Assembly (NCBI GenBank): GCA_028139285.1
Contig: JAOINI010000003.1
Location: 47,343-111,342, forward strand
Length of the DNA: 64,000 bases
Direction of reading: 5' to 3'
Source: Candidatus Pelagibacter sp.
GTDB lineage: Bacteria; Pseudomonadota; Alphaproteobacteria; Pelagibacterales; Pelagibacteraceae
Positions 8,647 through 18,276 of the stretch are shown in pieces. The stretch's first letter is position 1, and every line of letters begins with the position of its first letter. The notes beneath the pieces are model-generated. The model made no database searches. It worked only from the letters and a program-made list of their open reading frames with translations, and was not told the DNA's origin. A program made the position numbers and the translations under genes.

Positions 8647-9186
8647 CTAAATTTTCTCAATTGTTACGTTGTTGTTTGTAAATACGCAAATATCTGATGC
8701 AACTTTTAGTGCTTTTTTTGCAATTTCCTCAGCTTTCATATCAGTGTCGATCAATACCTTAGCAGCTGCAAGAGCGTAGTTTCCTCCAGATCCAATTCCA
8801 ATTATTCCATCTTCTGGTTCTAAAACATCTCCAGTACCAGAAATTATAAAGCTGTGATTTTTATCTGCTACAGCCATTAATGCTTCTAATCTTCTTAAAA
8901 ATTTGTCACTTCTCCAATCTTTAGCTAATTCAACAGCTGCTCTTTGTAAGTTACCAGCATGCTTTTCTAATTTTGCCTCAAGTCTTTCAAATAAAGTCAA
9001 AGCGTCTGCAGTTGAGCCGGCGAATCCTGCAATAACTCCTCTGCTCTCAATTTTTCTAACTTTCTTGGCCTTGCTTTTTAAAACTGTATTACCAAGACTA
9101 ACTTGACCGTCACCTGCTACAATGGTCTCCCCACCCTTCCTGAGAAGGACAATTGTAGTACCGTGCCATTTTTCAGCTGTATTCAT
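8647..9186 (-). CDS. hslV: ATP-dependent protease peptidase subunit HslV
   Basis: The proteasome-like threonine peptidase partner of HslU. The 179-aa product carries HGTTI at residues 8-12. The catalytic N-terminal Thr would be exposed by removal of the first nine residues. It also has AGDGQVSLG and [14 protein letters not shown], hallmarks of the family. It is first in the hslVU operon and diverges from hisB across 96 bp. No Shine-Dalgarno sequence is seen before its ATG, and the proposed sigma-32-type -10 element ends only a few bases upstream. Confidence 0.97.
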   Translation of the reverse strand: MNTAEKWHGTTIVLLRKGGETIVAGDGQVSLGNTVLKSKAKKVRKIESRGVIAGFAGSTADALTLFERLEAKLEKHAGNLQRAAVELAKDWRSDKFLRRLEALMAVADKNHSFIISGTGDVLEPEDGIIGIGSGGNYALAAAKVLIDTDMKAEEIAKKALKVASDICVFTNNNVTIEKI

Positions 9187-9192
9187 GAAGTT

Positions 9193-9221
9193 ATATGTGG
9201 AGATTATTTTGAGTTCTTCAA
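9193..9221 (-). promoter_or_regulatory. Possible sigma-32-type promoter of hslVU
   Basis: Read on the minus strand, TTGAAG is followed after 15 nt by CCACATAT, resembling the heat-shock consensus CTTGAA / CCCCATNTA. The expected transcription start would fall on or next to the hslV ATG, implying an almost leaderless mRNA. The match is imperfect and the background is AT rich, so this is tentative. Confidence 0.3.
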
Positions 9222-9282
9222 TAGTGATTTATTGATAAAATGACCATTTAAATATATATCAAAGGTAAATCAGGCATAGTTT

Positions 9283-9873
9283 ATGAGTAGAAAAGCAAAA
9301 ATTACAAGAAAAACAAAAGAGACCAGTATTTCTGTCGCGGTTAATCTAGATGGAAAAGGAAGGTATAAAATTAAAACTGGAATAGGTTTTTTAGACCACA
9401 TGTTGGAGCAATTATCGAAGCACTCTCTTATAGACTTGGATGTTAAAGCAAAAGGTGACACGCATATAGATTTACACCACACTACTGAAGACACAGGTAT
9501 TGCAATTGGTGAAGCTATTAAAAAAGCAGCAGGTAACCGAAAAGGAATTACACGATATGCATCAACAATGATTCCAATGGACGAAACTCTAAGCCGAGTT
9601 TCAATAGATGTATCGAATAGACCTTATTTAATTTGGAAAGTAAATCTACCGGTTGAGAAACTTGGTGAGATGGACACAGAATTATTTAAAGAGTGGTTCC
9701 AAGCATTTTCACAATCAGCTGGGGTTACTTTACACATAGAAAATATTTATGGTGAAAATAGTCACCACAAAATTGAGTCGTGTTACAAAGGTTTAGCTAG
9801 ATCATTAAAAGATGCCTTAGCAATTGACAAAAGAATTAAAAACTCAATACCTTCGACAAAAGGTTCTATTTAA
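9283..9873 (+). CDS. hisB: Imidazoleglycerol-phosphate dehydratase
   Basis: Dehydrates imidazole glycerol phosphate to imidazole acetol phosphate in histidine synthesis. The 196-aa length is that of the monofunctional enzyme, without the phosphatase domain of enteric HisB. Metal-binding and catalytic blocks are present: [16 protein letters not shown] (near residues 33-48) and [16 protein letters not shown] (near 66-81). [15 protein letters not shown] follows near the C-terminus. It heads the run hisB-hisH-hisA-hisF-hisE, all plus strand with near-zero spacing. Confidence 0.97.
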   Translation: MSRKAKITRKTKETSISVAVNLDGKGRYKIKTGIGFLDHMLEQLSKHSLIDLDVKAKGDTHIDLHHTTEDTGIAIGEAIKKAAGNRKGITRYASTMIPMDETLSRVSIDVSNRPYLIWKVNLPVEKLGEMDTELFKEWFQAFSQSAGVTLHIENIYGENSHHKIESCYKGLARSLKDALAIDKRIKNSIPSTKGSI

Positions 9874-9878
9874 AATTG

Positions 9879-10505
9879 ATGAATGTCACAATCGTTGACT
9901 ACCAATCAGGCAATATTAGCTCTGTCATAAATTCTTTCACAGAGGTAGCTAAAGGTAAAGTTAATCTAGAGGTATCTTCAGATATTAATAAAATCAAATC
10001 TAGCGATAAGATTGTTTTACCAGGGCAAGGTTCATTTAAAAGTTGCATAGAATCTTTAAATAGAATTTCTGGACTAGTAGAAACGCTAAAAGATTTTGCA
10101 ATTATTAATAAGAAACCTTTATTAGGAATTTGTGTAGGTTTACAAATGTTCGCAGATATTGGGTATGAAGAATCAGAAACTAATGGATTAGGTTGGATTT
10201 CTGGTAAAGTTTCTAAAATCGATAACAAAAAGGGAAAATTTAAACTCCCACATATTGGTTGGAACGAGATTGAAATTCAAAAAGAAAGTAAAATATTTAA
10301 AGACATAAAAAATAAATCTCACATGTATTTTGTACACAGTTATGAGTTTATACCTGAAGACAAATCAGTCATTTCAGCAACAACTGATTATTCATCTAAA
10401 ATTGTTTGTTCTGTTGAAAGAGACAATTTGTTTGGAACACAGTTTCACCCTGAGAAGAGTGATAAAATCGGATTAAAAATAATTGATAACTTTTTAAAAT
10501 TATAA
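9879..10505 (+). CDS. hisH: Imidazole glycerol phosphate synthase, glutaminase subunit
   Basis: Class I glutamine amidotransferase that supplies ammonia to HisF. The nucleophile motif LLGICVGLQMF has its Cys near residue 84. The His-Glu of the triad are in GTQFHPEKSD near the C-terminus, and the start is VTIVDYQSGNISS. I take the ATG at 9879. A TTG three bases earlier would add one Met and has nothing to favour it. The stop shares a base with the hisA ATG. Confidence 0.97.
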   Translation: MNVTIVDYQSGNISSVINSFTEVAKGKVNLEVSSDINKIKSSDKIVLPGQGSFKSCIESLNRISGLVETLKDFAIINKKPLLGICVGLQMFADIGYEESETNGLGWISGKVSKIDNKKGKFKLPHIGWNEIEIQKESKIFKDIKNKSHMYFVHSYEFIPEDKSVISATTDYSSKIVCSVERDNLFGTQFHPEKSDKIGLKIIDNFLKL

Positions 10506-11230
10506 TGAAAATATTTCCTGCTATAGATATTAAAGATAAAAAATGTGTGAGATTAATCAAAGGAGATTTTGAAAACAAAACTGAATACGAAACTTCACCT
10601 ATTGATCAAGCAGGTAAATATGAAGATCACGGCTTTAAAAATTTACACATTGTTGATTTGGATGGTGCATTAACTGGCAAGACGGTTAATTTGGATATTA
10701 TAAAAGAAATAGTAAGTAAATACGATTTGAAGATTGAAATAGGTGGCGGTGTTAGATCTCTTGATAGCATTAAGAAATATATAGATGCTGGTGTTGAAAA
10801 GGTAATTTTAGGAAGCGGCGCGATTAAAAATAAAGAATTTTTAAAAGAGGCCTGTAAAAAATTTAAAAGTCAAATTGCTTTAGGATTAGACGCAAAAGAT
10901 GGAAATCTTTCTGTGTCAGGTTGGAAAGAAAATTTAAATGTTAAAACCATAGATTTTCTAAAAGATGTAAATAATTATGGAGTGAGCCGAATTATCTATA
11001 CAGATATTAATAGAGATGGAATGAAGATCAGTCCTAACTTTGATGAGACTGTAAAAATTGCAGAACTTTCTAATTGTCCTGTTGTGATTTCAGGAGGTGT
11101 TTCTTCAATAAGCGATATTAAGAAAACTAAAAAATTAAACAATAAAAAAATTGAAGGTATTATTGTTGGTAAAGCTATTTACGATGGTGATATTAAACTT
11201 GATGAGTTAGCAAAGGAAATTGATGCTTAA
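10505..11230 (+). CDS. hisA: ProFAR isomerase
   Basis: Isomerises phosphoribosylformimino-AICAR-phosphate (ProFAR) to PRFAR in histidine synthesis. It is a 241-aa TIM barrel with the internal half-barrel duplication it shares with HisF. Visible motifs are [15 protein letters not shown] (catalytic Asp near residue 8), IEIGGGVRS (near 80), YTDINRDGM (second catalytic Asp) and VVISGGVSS. The start overlaps the hisH stop, and the 3' end overlaps the hisF start by 8 bp. Confidence 0.97.
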   Translation: MKIFPAIDIKDKKCVRLIKGDFENKTEYETSPIDQAGKYEDHGFKNLHIVDLDGALTGKTVNLDIIKEIVSKYDLKIEIGGGVRSLDSIKKYIDAGVEKVILGSGAIKNKEFLKEACKKFKSQIALGLDAKDGNLSVSGWKENLNVKTIDFLKDVNNYGVSRIIYTDINRDGMKISPNFDETVKIAELSNCPVVISGGVSSISDIKKTKKLNNKKIEGIIVGKAIYDGDIKLDELAKEIDA

Positions 11231-11981
11231 AAATAGAATTATACCTTGCCTTGATGTTAAAGACGGAAGAGTTGTTAAAGGTATAAACTTTGTTGAATTA
11301 AAAGATGCTGGAGATCCGGTAGAACAAGCTAAAATATATAGCGAGAGCGGAGCTGATGAGATTTGTTTTTTAGATATTACTGCATCAAATGAAAATAGAG
11401 TAACGATTATTGATATTGTTAGAAAAGCTGCAAAAGAATGTTTCGTTCCTCTAACTGTTGGAGGTGGAGTTAGAACTATTCAAAATATTACCGATTTATT
11501 GTTAGCAGGTGCTGATAAAGTTTCTATTAATACTGCTGCAGTTAAGAATGATGATCTTGTAAAGGAAGCATCAAAAAAATTTGGATCTCAATGCATTGTT
11601 GTTGCGATTGATGCCAAAAAAGTTTCACAAAATAAATGGGAAGTGTTTACTCACGGTGGAAGAAATAAAACTGGTATCGATGTAGTGGAGTTTGCTAAAA
11701 AAGTAGAAGAAAATGGAGCTGGAGAAATTTTATTAACATCGATGGATAAAGATGGAACTAAATCTGGTTACGATATTGATTTATTAAAAATAATTACAAA
11801 TAGTACCAATATTCCTGTAATAGCTTCTGGCGGAGTTGGAACTCTAGATCACTTATACGATGGCATTGTTAAAGGCGGTGCAAGTGCAGTTTTGGCGGCT
11901 TCTATTTTTCATTATGGTGAATATAAAATTAAAGATGCTAAAGAATATTTGAATTCTAAAAATGTATCGGTAAGGTTATAA
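11223..11981 (+). CDS. hisF: Imidazole glycerol phosphate synthase, cyclase subunit
   Basis: Cyclises PRFAR with ammonia from HisH to give imidazole glycerol phosphate and AICAR. It is a TIM barrel of about 252 aa with [16 protein letters not shown] (catalytic Asp near residue 11), [24 protein letters not shown] (second catalytic Asp) and VIASGGVG. I place the start at the ATG 11223. An overlapping TTG at 11220 adds one residue only. One base separates it from hisE. Confidence 0.97.
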   Translation: MLKNRIIPCLDVKDGRVVKGINFVELKDAGDPVEQAKIYSESGADEICFLDITASNENRVTIIDIVRKAAKECFVPLTVGGGVRTIQNITDLLLAGADKVSINTAAVKNDDLVKEASKKFGSQCIVVAIDAKKVSQNKWEVFTHGGRNKTGIDVVEFAKKVEENGAGEILLTSMDKDGTKSGYDIDLLKIITNSTNIPVIASGGVGTLDHLYDGIVKGGASAVLAASIFHYGEYKIKDAKEYLNSKNVSVRL

Positions 11982-11982
11982 A

Positions 11983-12255
11983 ATGTTCGAAAACTTAGAA
12001 GAATTAATCAAAACAATCAGAGAGAGAAAAAATTCTTCTCCAGTTAAGTCTTATACAAATAAACTTTTGAATGATAAAAATTTAAGTGTTTCAAAAGTAA
12101 AAGAGGAAATAGGTGAATTAATAGACTCTGTGGAAAAAAATTCAAATAAGATACACGAAGCTGCTGATGTGATTTATCATTTGATGGTTTATTTAGAGGC
12201 TAATAATATAAAAATTGAAGATGTGATGAGCGAACTTAAGAAAAGACAGAAATGA
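11983..12255 (+). CDS. hisE: Phosphoribosyl-ATP pyrophosphatase
   Basis: Hydrolyses phosphoribosyl-ATP to phosphoribosyl-AMP, the second step of histidine synthesis. The 90-aa all-alpha MazG-like protein has the acidic metal-binding pattern KVKEEIGELIDSV and the EAADVIYHLMVYLE helix typical of HisE. No hisI domain is fused, so the cyclohydrolase must be encoded elsewhere. It overlaps the HIT-protein gene by 4 bp. Confidence 0.93.
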   Translation: MFENLEELIKTIRERKNSSPVKSYTNKLLNDKNLSVSKVKEEIGELIDSVEKNSNKIHEAADVIYHLMVYLEANNIKIEDVMSELKKRQK

Positions 12256-12608
12256 GTTACGATAAAAATAACATATTTGCTAAAATTCTAAGAGGTGAAA
12301 TCCCGTGTAAAAAAGTTTACGAAAATGATTATGTTTTAGCTTTTCATGATATTAATCCTCAAAAGAAAATACATGTTTTAGTTATTCCTAAAGGTGAATA
12401 TGTAGATTTAAATGATTTTAACGCCAAAGCTTCAGATAAAGAGATTGTAGAGTTAAACAAAGCAGTGACGCATGTTGCAAACTTAGTGGGCGCAAAAGAT
12501 AAAGGATATCGAGCCTTAACTAATATTGGAATTGATGGCGGCCAGGAAGTTCCTCATTTACACTTTCATATATTTGCAGGTGAAAAGATTGGAAAGATGG
12601 TGAGCTGA
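12252..12608 (+). CDS. HIT family nucleotide-binding protein (HinT-like)
   Basis: Histidine-triad hydrolases act on nucleoside phosphoramidates and related nucleotides. The 118-aa protein opens NIFAKILRGEIPCKKVYEND, the HinT hallmark, and carries the triad HLHFHIFAG (His-x-His-x-His) near residue 105. Placement directly after hisE is common in alphaproteobacteria. The stop shares one base with the next ATG. Confidence 0.94.
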   Translation: MSYDKNNIFAKILRGEIPCKKVYENDYVLAFHDINPQKKIHVLVIPKGEYVDLNDFNAKASDKEIVELNKAVTHVANLVGAKDKGYRALTNIGIDGGQEVPHLHFHIFAGEKIGKMVS

Positions 12609-13114
12609 TGGTTTCAAGAGTAAAAAGATATTTTTTAGAAATTAGAGATTTTTCAAAGATAGTTGATTTAAATCTTCCAGAAAATTTTCAAATTACTTTA
12701 GATGATAAAGATAATTTTCATTTAAACAGGTTTTTTTACAAACAAATAGGTGTTGATCATTATTGGAGAGATAGATTACTTTGGTCTGATAGTGAATGGG
12801 TAAAGTATGTTACGAATAAAAATTTAGAAACGCATGTTCTTAAAAAAGGTGAAGATTTAGTAGGATATTATGAACAAGAATACCATCCTGAATCAAATGA
12901 AGTAGAACTGATTAATCTAGGAGTTTTAAAAGAATTCAGAGGTTTAAAACTTGGATCAACACTTGTAAATCATGCTATTGCAAGTGCATCAAGAAAAAAT
13001 CCTGAAAGGATGTGGGTTCATACTTGTAGTTTAGATCACAAATACGCATTACAAAATTATAAGTCTAAAGGTTTTGAAATTTTTAAAGAAGAAGAAATTG
13101 ACTTTGTAGCTTAG
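12608..13114 (+). CDS. GNAT family N-acetyltransferase
   Basis: A predicted acetyl-CoA-dependent transferase with unknown substrate. In the 168-aa protein the acetyl-CoA pyrophosphate loop is recognisable as LKEFRGLKLGSTLVNHAI (the R/Q-x-x-G-x-G/A pattern, about residues 109-126). It is preceded by beta strand VELINLGV and followed by the WVHTCSLDHKYALQNYKSKGFE block common at the C-terminus of the fold. It is last in the his-HIT run and ends against convergent lolA with 4 bp overlap. Confidence 0.85.
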   Translation: MVSRVKRYFLEIRDFSKIVDLNLPENFQITLDDKDNFHLNRFFYKQIGVDHYWRDRLLWSDSEWVKYVTNKNLETHVLKKGEDLVGYYEQEYHPESNEVELINLGVLKEFRGLKLGSTLVNHAIASASRKNPERMWVHTCSLDHKYALQNYKSKGFEIFKEEEIDFVA

Positions 13115-13668
13115 TTTATTTCAGGCACTTTAAAGGTGCCTTTTTTAAAAACGTCGTTTTTAGCAACAATGTTCAGGGAGAAATTTATATTATTGTTGTA
13201 TTGATCTTTAATCTCCCATCCTTTCAAATCTAGATTTCTTTTGTCAAAAAAAACTGTAATTACGTTGTCACCAAAATAAACAAGCTTAATTATTTGATCA
13301 TTTACCTCTAATTCTCCTGATTGTACTATTTCTAAAAGTTTATCTTTATATAAAATATTTAAGAATGGAGATTTTGAAATAGGATAATGATAAGTTTTAT
13401 TATACCTTTTTTGCGTAATTGCTAACCTCTTATTATTAATTACTAGTTCCTTTTTCTTGTCATCAAAGTAATTGCATTTTAATTTTCCAGGAAACTCTAA
13501 GAGACAACTACCTTTTTCTGTTTTTTCATTAATCAATTGATCAAATGTAAATTCTAAAGAGTTTAAGTTATTTAATTGAGCAACTATTTGGTTTTTTTCA
13601 TTAGCTAATAAACTCGTTGTTATTAGTAGAAAAAAAAAGATTAAAAATGTTTTTTTAAAGAACTTCAC
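13111..13668 (-). CDS. lolA: Outer-membrane lipoprotein carrier protein LolA
   Basis: Periplasmic chaperone that ferries lipoproteins from the LolCDE complex to the outer membrane. The frame remains open up to 13698, but the GTG at 13668 gives a typical signal peptide (KFFKKTFLIFFFLLITTSLLA), so I prefer that start. The mature part has the LolA features NSLEFTFDQ, the GSCLLEFPGKLKCNYFD block and a beta-rich body. It lies immediately downstream of ftsK on the same strand and overlaps its end, an arrangement known in other proteobacteria. Confidence 0.88.
   Translation of the reverse strand: MKFFKKTFLIFFFLLITTSLLANEKNQIVAQLNNLNSLEFTFDQLINEKTEKGSCLLEFPGKLKCNYFDDKKKELVINNKRLAITQKRYNKTYHYPISKSPFLNILYKDKLLEIVQSGELEVNDQIIKLVYFGDNVITVFFDKRNLDLKGWEIKDQYNNNINFSLNIVAKNDVFKKGTFKVPEIN
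13123..13146 (+). terminator. Rho-independent terminator of the his operon, inside lolA coding sequence
   Basis: AGGCAC (13123-13128) pairs with GTGCCT (13135-13140 plus the first T) across a 6-7 nt loop and is followed by six T. It sits 9 bp past the GNAT stop and within the last codons of convergent lolA, where it encodes GTFKVPE on the other strand. Confidence 0.75.
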
Positions 13669-15736
13669 GTTTACCAACATGATTTGCTTTACTAACAATA
13701 CCTTTTTCTTCCATCATATCAATAATTCTAGCAGCTCTATTATATCCGATTTGTAATTTTCTCTGCAGAAAGCTTGTAGAGGCTTTTCCTTCAGCTTTTA
13801 TGATTTCTACAGCCTGATTGAATAATTCATCTCCATCCCCTTCGCTACCAGGAGTTAATGAACTTTCTGTTGTTTCTTGGGAAGTAATTTCTTCCATGTA
13901 ATCTGGTTCACCTTGTGCTCTTAATGAGTTTGTAATATTTTCAATTTCTTGTTCAGAAACGTAAGGTCCATGAATTCTAACTATTCTGTTTGCTGATGAC
14001 ATGAATAACATATCTCCTTTTCCAAGTAATTGTTCAGCACCCTGCTCTCCTAGAATTGTTCTACTATCGATCTTAGAACTAACTTGAAAAGATATTCTTG
14101 TTGGAAAATTCGCTTTTATTGTACCTGTTATTACATCAACACTTGGTCTTTGTGTAGCCATGATGATATGAATACCGGCAGCTCTGGCCATTTGGGATAA
14201 TTTTTGAATGTAGTTTTCAATTTCTTTTCCAGCTACAAGCATTAGGTCTGACATCTCATCAACTACTACAACGATGTAAGGCATTTTAAGCTTGTGCTTT
14301 GCATTATAGCCATCAATGTTTCTAACCCCTACCTTGCTCATTAACTTATATCTGCTATTCATCTCTTTGACTGTCCATGATAAAGCTGACGTAGCTTTTT
14401 TAGCGTCAGTAATAACTGGAGTTAATAGATGTGGTATTCCTTCGTAAGTAGATAGCTCTAACATTTTTGGATCAATTAAAATAAACTTACAAAGATCTGG
14501 ACTTAGTTTGTAAAGTAGAGAAACAATTATTGTGTTAATACAAACAGACTTTCCTGAGCCAGTGGTACCTGCAATCAAAAGATGAGGCATTGATGTTAAA
14601 TCACCAACAATAGGCATTCCTGAAATACTTTTTCCTAGTGCTATAGGAAGTCTCACATCTTTCTTTTGAAATTTATCAAAAGAAATAATCTCTCTTAGTG
14701 ATACGCCCTCTCTTTCCTCGTTTGGAATTTCAATTCCAACAGTGTTTTTTCCTGGAATGACGGAAACTCTTGTAGAAGTTGAACTAGTATTTCTTGCTAA
14801 ATCCTCAGATAAGTTAATTATTTTTGACACTTTTACACCAGGCGCTGGTTCAAATTCATAAAGGCTTACTACAGGACCATTATTAATTGTTTTAATTTTG
14901 CCATCTATACCAAAGTCTAACAATACTTTTTCCATAAACTCAGCATCGGGACGATTTTTATTTCCATCAGAACTAAGTTTAGATAAATTTTTTTCTAAAT
15001 AATTTATATCTGGTAATTTATATTTAGTTTTTGAAGTAACTTGCTCTGTTCTAGAAACCGTGTCATTATCAAATGAAAAAGATTGCTGTGGTTTATCTAA
15101 AGTCTGTGGCTGATCTTCAATATTAATTTTACTAAAATCTGGTTCAACATTTTCCACAGGCTTTGTTCTAAAAAGTGAAATAATTACTGAGAATACTTTT
15201 TTATAATTTATATCAGCTGAAAATGAAAAAAATATTATAGTTAATAAAAGTAGTCCATAAATTGAATATGTATTATCAATCCAAGGAGCCCAAGTATTAA
15301 TAAAGTTATATGTTATTTTTCCAACAAAACCTGAATTACCATTATCAATCAACCAAAAGGAATTATCAAATGTTAAATAGATAAAAACTGTACCTACAGT
15401 CAAATAAGCTGCAACTAAAAACAATTTTAAAATTATTCTTTTTAATTCTTTCTTTATTATTAAATCTAATCCCCAAAATAAAAAATTAAGTAATAATAAA
15501 AAAGAAGCCAAACCAAAACTTTGTAATAAAAAATCTGCGACGCTACTTCCATAAATCCCAAAAAAATTTTGGATCTCGAAGGTCCTATCTCCATAAATGA
15601 ATGAAGGATCTTCAGGAGAATATGTTGTAAAAGCGATTGCTAGTGCGACACTTGATAAAACTAAGATCAAACCTAGTAATTCAAAGGTTCGCTTTTTCAA
15701 AAAATTTGTTACACTATCTAAAAAGTTTGTATTCAT
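13655..15736 (-). CDS. ftsK: DNA translocase FtsK
   Basis: Septal DNA pump for chromosome segregation and XerCD dimer resolution. The 693-aa protein has about four membrane segments in residues 20-180 and a short linker (about 180-245). A RecA-like motor follows with Walker A GTTGSGKS at 390-397 and Walker B VVVVDEMSDLML. A C-terminal winged-helix gamma domain (ELFNQAVEIIKAEGKASTS onward) is complete, so recognition of KOPS-type sites is expected. The linker is far shorter than in E. coli FtsK, in line with streamlining. Confidence 0.97.
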   Translation of the reverse strand: MNTNFLDSVTNFLKKRTFELLGLILVLSSVALAIAFTTYSPEDPSFIYGDRTFEIQNFFGIYGSSVADFLLQSFGLASFLLLLNFLFWGLDLIIKKELKRIILKLFLVAAYLTVGTVFIYLTFDNSFWLIDNGNSGFVGKITYNFINTWAPWIDNTYSIYGLLLLTIIFFSFSADINYKKVFSVIISLFRTKPVENVEPDFSKINIEDQPQTLDKPQQSFSFDNDTVSRTEQVTSKTKYKLPDINYLEKNLSKLSSDGNKNRPDAEFMEKVLLDFGIDGKIKTINNGPVVSLYEFEPAPGVKVSKIINLSEDLARNTSSTSTRVSVIPGKNTVGIEIPNEEREGVSLREIISFDKFQKKDVRLPIALGKSISGMPIVGDLTSMPHLLIAGTTGSGKSVCINTIIVSLLYKLSPDLCKFILIDPKMLELSTYEGIPHLLTPVITDAKKATSALSWTVKEMNSRYKLMSKVGVRNIDGYNAKHKLKMPYIVVVVDEMSDLMLVAGKEIENYIQKLSQMARAAGIHIIMATQRPSVDVITGTIKANFPTRISFQVSSKIDSRTILGEQGAEQLLGKGDMLFMSSANRIVRIHGPYVSEQEIENITNSLRAQGEPDYMEEITSQETTESSLTPGSEGDGDELFNQAVEIIKAEGKASTSFLQRKLQIGYNRAARIIDMMEEKGIVSKANHVGKREVL

Positions 15737-15791
15737 TACGAATCGTTTACGTACTTTTTACCATTTTTATGAAAGTGTTAAAAATTTTTAT

Positions 15792-16901
15792 ATGACAAAA
15801 CAGAGAATATGCATTGTCGGAGACGGTCTTTCAGGTTTAATGACAGCTGTAGTTTTAGCTAAAGTGCCGGGTGTAGAGGTAAACTTAATAGCTAAAAAAG
15901 GTATAAAAAACGCAGATAAAAGGACTACTGCTATTTCAGATACAAACTATAATTTCATTAATCACAATATTACAAGTTTGGGAGAAAAGTTGTTCTGGCC
16001 ATCTAAAAAAATTGAGCTTTTTTACGAAACTTCTAAAGAAAATATAAATTTTTTAAATCTAAACGAAGCCAATTCTAATCTTATGTATGTTTTTGAAAAT
16101 TATAAAATTAAAAATGTATTATTGAAAGAAATTTCAAAAAATAAAATTAAATTAATCAGAAAGAATGTAAAAAACTTAGATGAATTGAAAAATTATGATT
16201 TAATTATCCTCTGTATAGGAGGACAATCTAAAATTTACAATAACATAACAAAAATTAGATCTATCAAAAAAGATTATAAAGAAATAGCCATTACAGGATA
16301 TGTAAAACACAAATTTAAGACTCTCAACACCAGCCAATTCTTTTTAAAAGAAGGTCCGTTGGCAATACTTCCTTTTTCAAAAAATTATTTCTCTTTTGTT
16401 TGGAGTGTAAAAAAATATTTTTTCGAAAATAATTCAAAAAAAATTTCAACTTTAGTTAAAAACAAAATATTAGAAATATTGAAAAATAAACAAGATATAA
16501 CCATTAGTAATATTCAGTCGTATCCTATTTCTCTTAGTTTAAGGAGACAGTATCATCAAAAAAATATATTAATTCTTGGTGAGGGTTTGCACACTATTCA
16601 TCCTGTAGCTGGACAAGGCTTTAATCTTGTTCTTAGGGATATCAAAAAATTAAAAGAAATTATTAAATATTATGCGGGCTTAGGTATTTCCATAAAAAAC
16701 AGCTATGCATTAAATGATTTTTATAACAGCAGAAAACCCGAAAATACAATTATGAGTTTAGGTGTCGATGCTACTCACAGTTTTTTTAAGCAAAATAAAT
16801 ATTTAGATCCCTTAAAAGAAATGATTGTTAAAAATATTAAGAACAACGAGACATTAAAAAAATTCAGTAAAATAATCTCTAATCAAGGTTTATCATTATA
16901 A
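15792..16901 (+). CDS. UbiH/UbiF-family FAD-dependent monooxygenase
   Basis: Probable ubiquinone-ring hydroxylase of the UbiH/UbiF/VisC group. The true start is the ATG at 15792, giving RICIVGDGLSGLMTAVVLAK with the GxGxxG FAD-binding fold at once. The longer open frame to 15597 runs through the divergent ftsK. The second FAD motif appears as HPVAGQGFNLVLRDIKKL near residue 275. About 369 aa is slightly short for the family. Which ring carbon it hydroxylates cannot be told from sequence alone. It is followed 4 bp later by mnmE. Confidence 0.88.
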   Translation: MTKQRICIVGDGLSGLMTAVVLAKVPGVEVNLIAKKGIKNADKRTTAISDTNYNFINHNITSLGEKLFWPSKKIELFYETSKENINFLNLNEANSNLMYVFENYKIKNVLLKEISKNKIKLIRKNVKNLDELKNYDLIILCIGGQSKIYNNITKIRSIKKDYKEIAITGYVKHKFKTLNTSQFFLKEGPLAILPFSKNYFSFVWSVKKYFFENNSKKISTLVKNKILEILKNKQDITISNIQSYPISLSLRRQYHQKNILILGEGLHTIHPVAGQGFNLVLRDIKKLKEIIKYYAGLGISIKNSYALNDFYNSRKPENTIMSLGVDATHSFFKQNKYLDPLKEMIVKNIKNNETLKKFSKIISNQGLSL

Positions 16902-16905
16902 TTCA

Positions 16906-18234
16906 ATGAACATTTATGCTTTATCATCGGGTAGAGGTCCCTCCGGAATAGCTATCGTTAGAATATCAGGCAGTGAAACACTCAAGATTTGTCAAAATTT
17001 GACTAAATCTAAAGATATAAAGTCGAACGAAGTTAATTATTGTAAGTTCTATAACCCTAATAATGGTAATGTAATAGATCCGGAGGCTCTATTATTGTGG
17101 TTTCCCGGGCCAAATAGCTATACTGGAGAAGATCTAGCAGAATTACAAATCCATGGAAGTAACGCAGTAATAAACACTTTATTAAGAGTACTTTCCGAGC
17201 AAAAAAACTGTAGATTAGCTGAACCAGGTGAGTTCACTAAAATTGCATTTCAAAATGATAAAATCGATTTGTTAAAAGCAGAAAGTATAGGTGACCTAAT
17301 CCATTCCGAGACGGAACTACAAAGACAACAAGCAGTTAAATTAGTTCAGGGCAATGCATCAAATTATTATAATGATCTGAGGGAAAAAATAATTAAATCT
17401 CTTGCTTTTATAGAAGCAAAAATTGATTTCGCAGAGGAAGATCTTCCAGAAAAAGTACTAAAAGATGCACACAAATCAATTAAAGAAATTCATTCAGAAA
17501 TCACAAAAATAATTGAAGATAATAAAGTTGGAGAAAAAATTAGAGACGGTTTTAGGGTTTCAATAACAGGAGAAGTTAATGCGGGGAAATCATCATTACT
17601 AAATTTACTTTCAAAAAGAGAAGTAGCAATTGTGTCAGATGAGGCTGGTACGACTAGAGATGTTATAGAAACCTATTTAAATTTGGATGGATACCCTGTA
17701 ATTCTAGCTGATACTGCTGGTATAAGAGAAGCTAAAAACGAAGTTGAGAAAAAAGGTATTTCTTTAGCCTTAGGTAAATCAAAAGAAGCAGATTTAAATA
17801 TAGTAGTTATCGATAATTCATCTAAAAAAATTAACAAGGAAATACAGAACATGGTTAATAAAGATACTTTAATTCTTTTGAATAAATCAGATGTTTCAGA
17901 TAAGCAAAATCATAAATTCGATGTTGATACTGTTTTAGCTTCAGTTAAAAATAATAAAAATATAGATAAATTAATAGATTTGATAAAATCTAAGTTAAGC
18001 AAAAAATTTACATCTAATAATAGCGCATTAATTACTAGAGAGAGGCACAGAGTTAAGCTTAATGATTGTTTAAAAGAAATTGATAAGTTCCTAAAAAAAG
18101 ATCAAAACAAAAACCTCGAATTAGCTGCTGAGGACCTAAGAATGGCCACACGACATCTTGGTAGTATCGTCGGTAAGGTAGATGTGGAAGAAATACTTGG
18201 ATCTATATTCAAAGACTTCTGCATCGGTAAATAA
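16906..18234 (+). CDS. mnmE: tRNA modification GTPase MnmE
   Basis: With MnmG it installs the (carboxymethyl)aminomethyl group at U34 of certain tRNAs. The 442-aa protein shows the folate-binding N-domain (YALSSGRGPSGIAIVRISG), the GEVNAGKSSLLN P-loop near residue 223, DEAGTTRD, DTAG switch II, and NKSD. The C-terminal CIGK ending includes the conserved Cys. It forms the classical mnmE-mnmG-rsmG-parA-parB cluster, with 42 bp before mnmG. Confidence 0.98.
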   Translation: MNIYALSSGRGPSGIAIVRISGSETLKICQNLTKSKDIKSNEVNYCKFYNPNNGNVIDPEALLLWFPGPNSYTGEDLAELQIHGSNAVINTLLRVLSEQKNCRLAEPGEFTKIAFQNDKIDLLKAESIGDLIHSETELQRQQAVKLVQGNASNYYNDLREKIIKSLAFIEAKIDFAEEDLPEKVLKDAHKSIKEIHSEITKIIEDNKVGEKIRDGFRVSITGEVNAGKSSLLNLLSKREVAIVSDEAGTTRDVIETYLNLDGYPVILADTAGIREAKNEVEKKGISLALGKSKEADLNIVVIDNSSKKINKEIQNMVNKDTLILLNKSDVSDKQNHKFDVDTVLASVKNNKNIDKLIDLIKSKLSKKFTSNNSALITRERHRVKLNDCLKEIDKFLKKDQNKNLELAAEDLRMATRHLGSIVGKVDVEEILGSIFKDFCIGK

Positions 18235-18276
18235 AATATCTCTTGTATTCTTAATCTAGAGGTTTACATTCAAAGA

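Noticed and set aside
9187..9282. tRNA-sized gap between hslV and hisB
   Set aside because: No cloverleaf stems or TTC-loop sequence found; consistent with a divergent promoter region.
15597..15791. N-terminal extension of the UbiH-like frame
   Set aside because: Runs through divergent ftsK; the FAD-binding motif begins right after the ATG at 15792.
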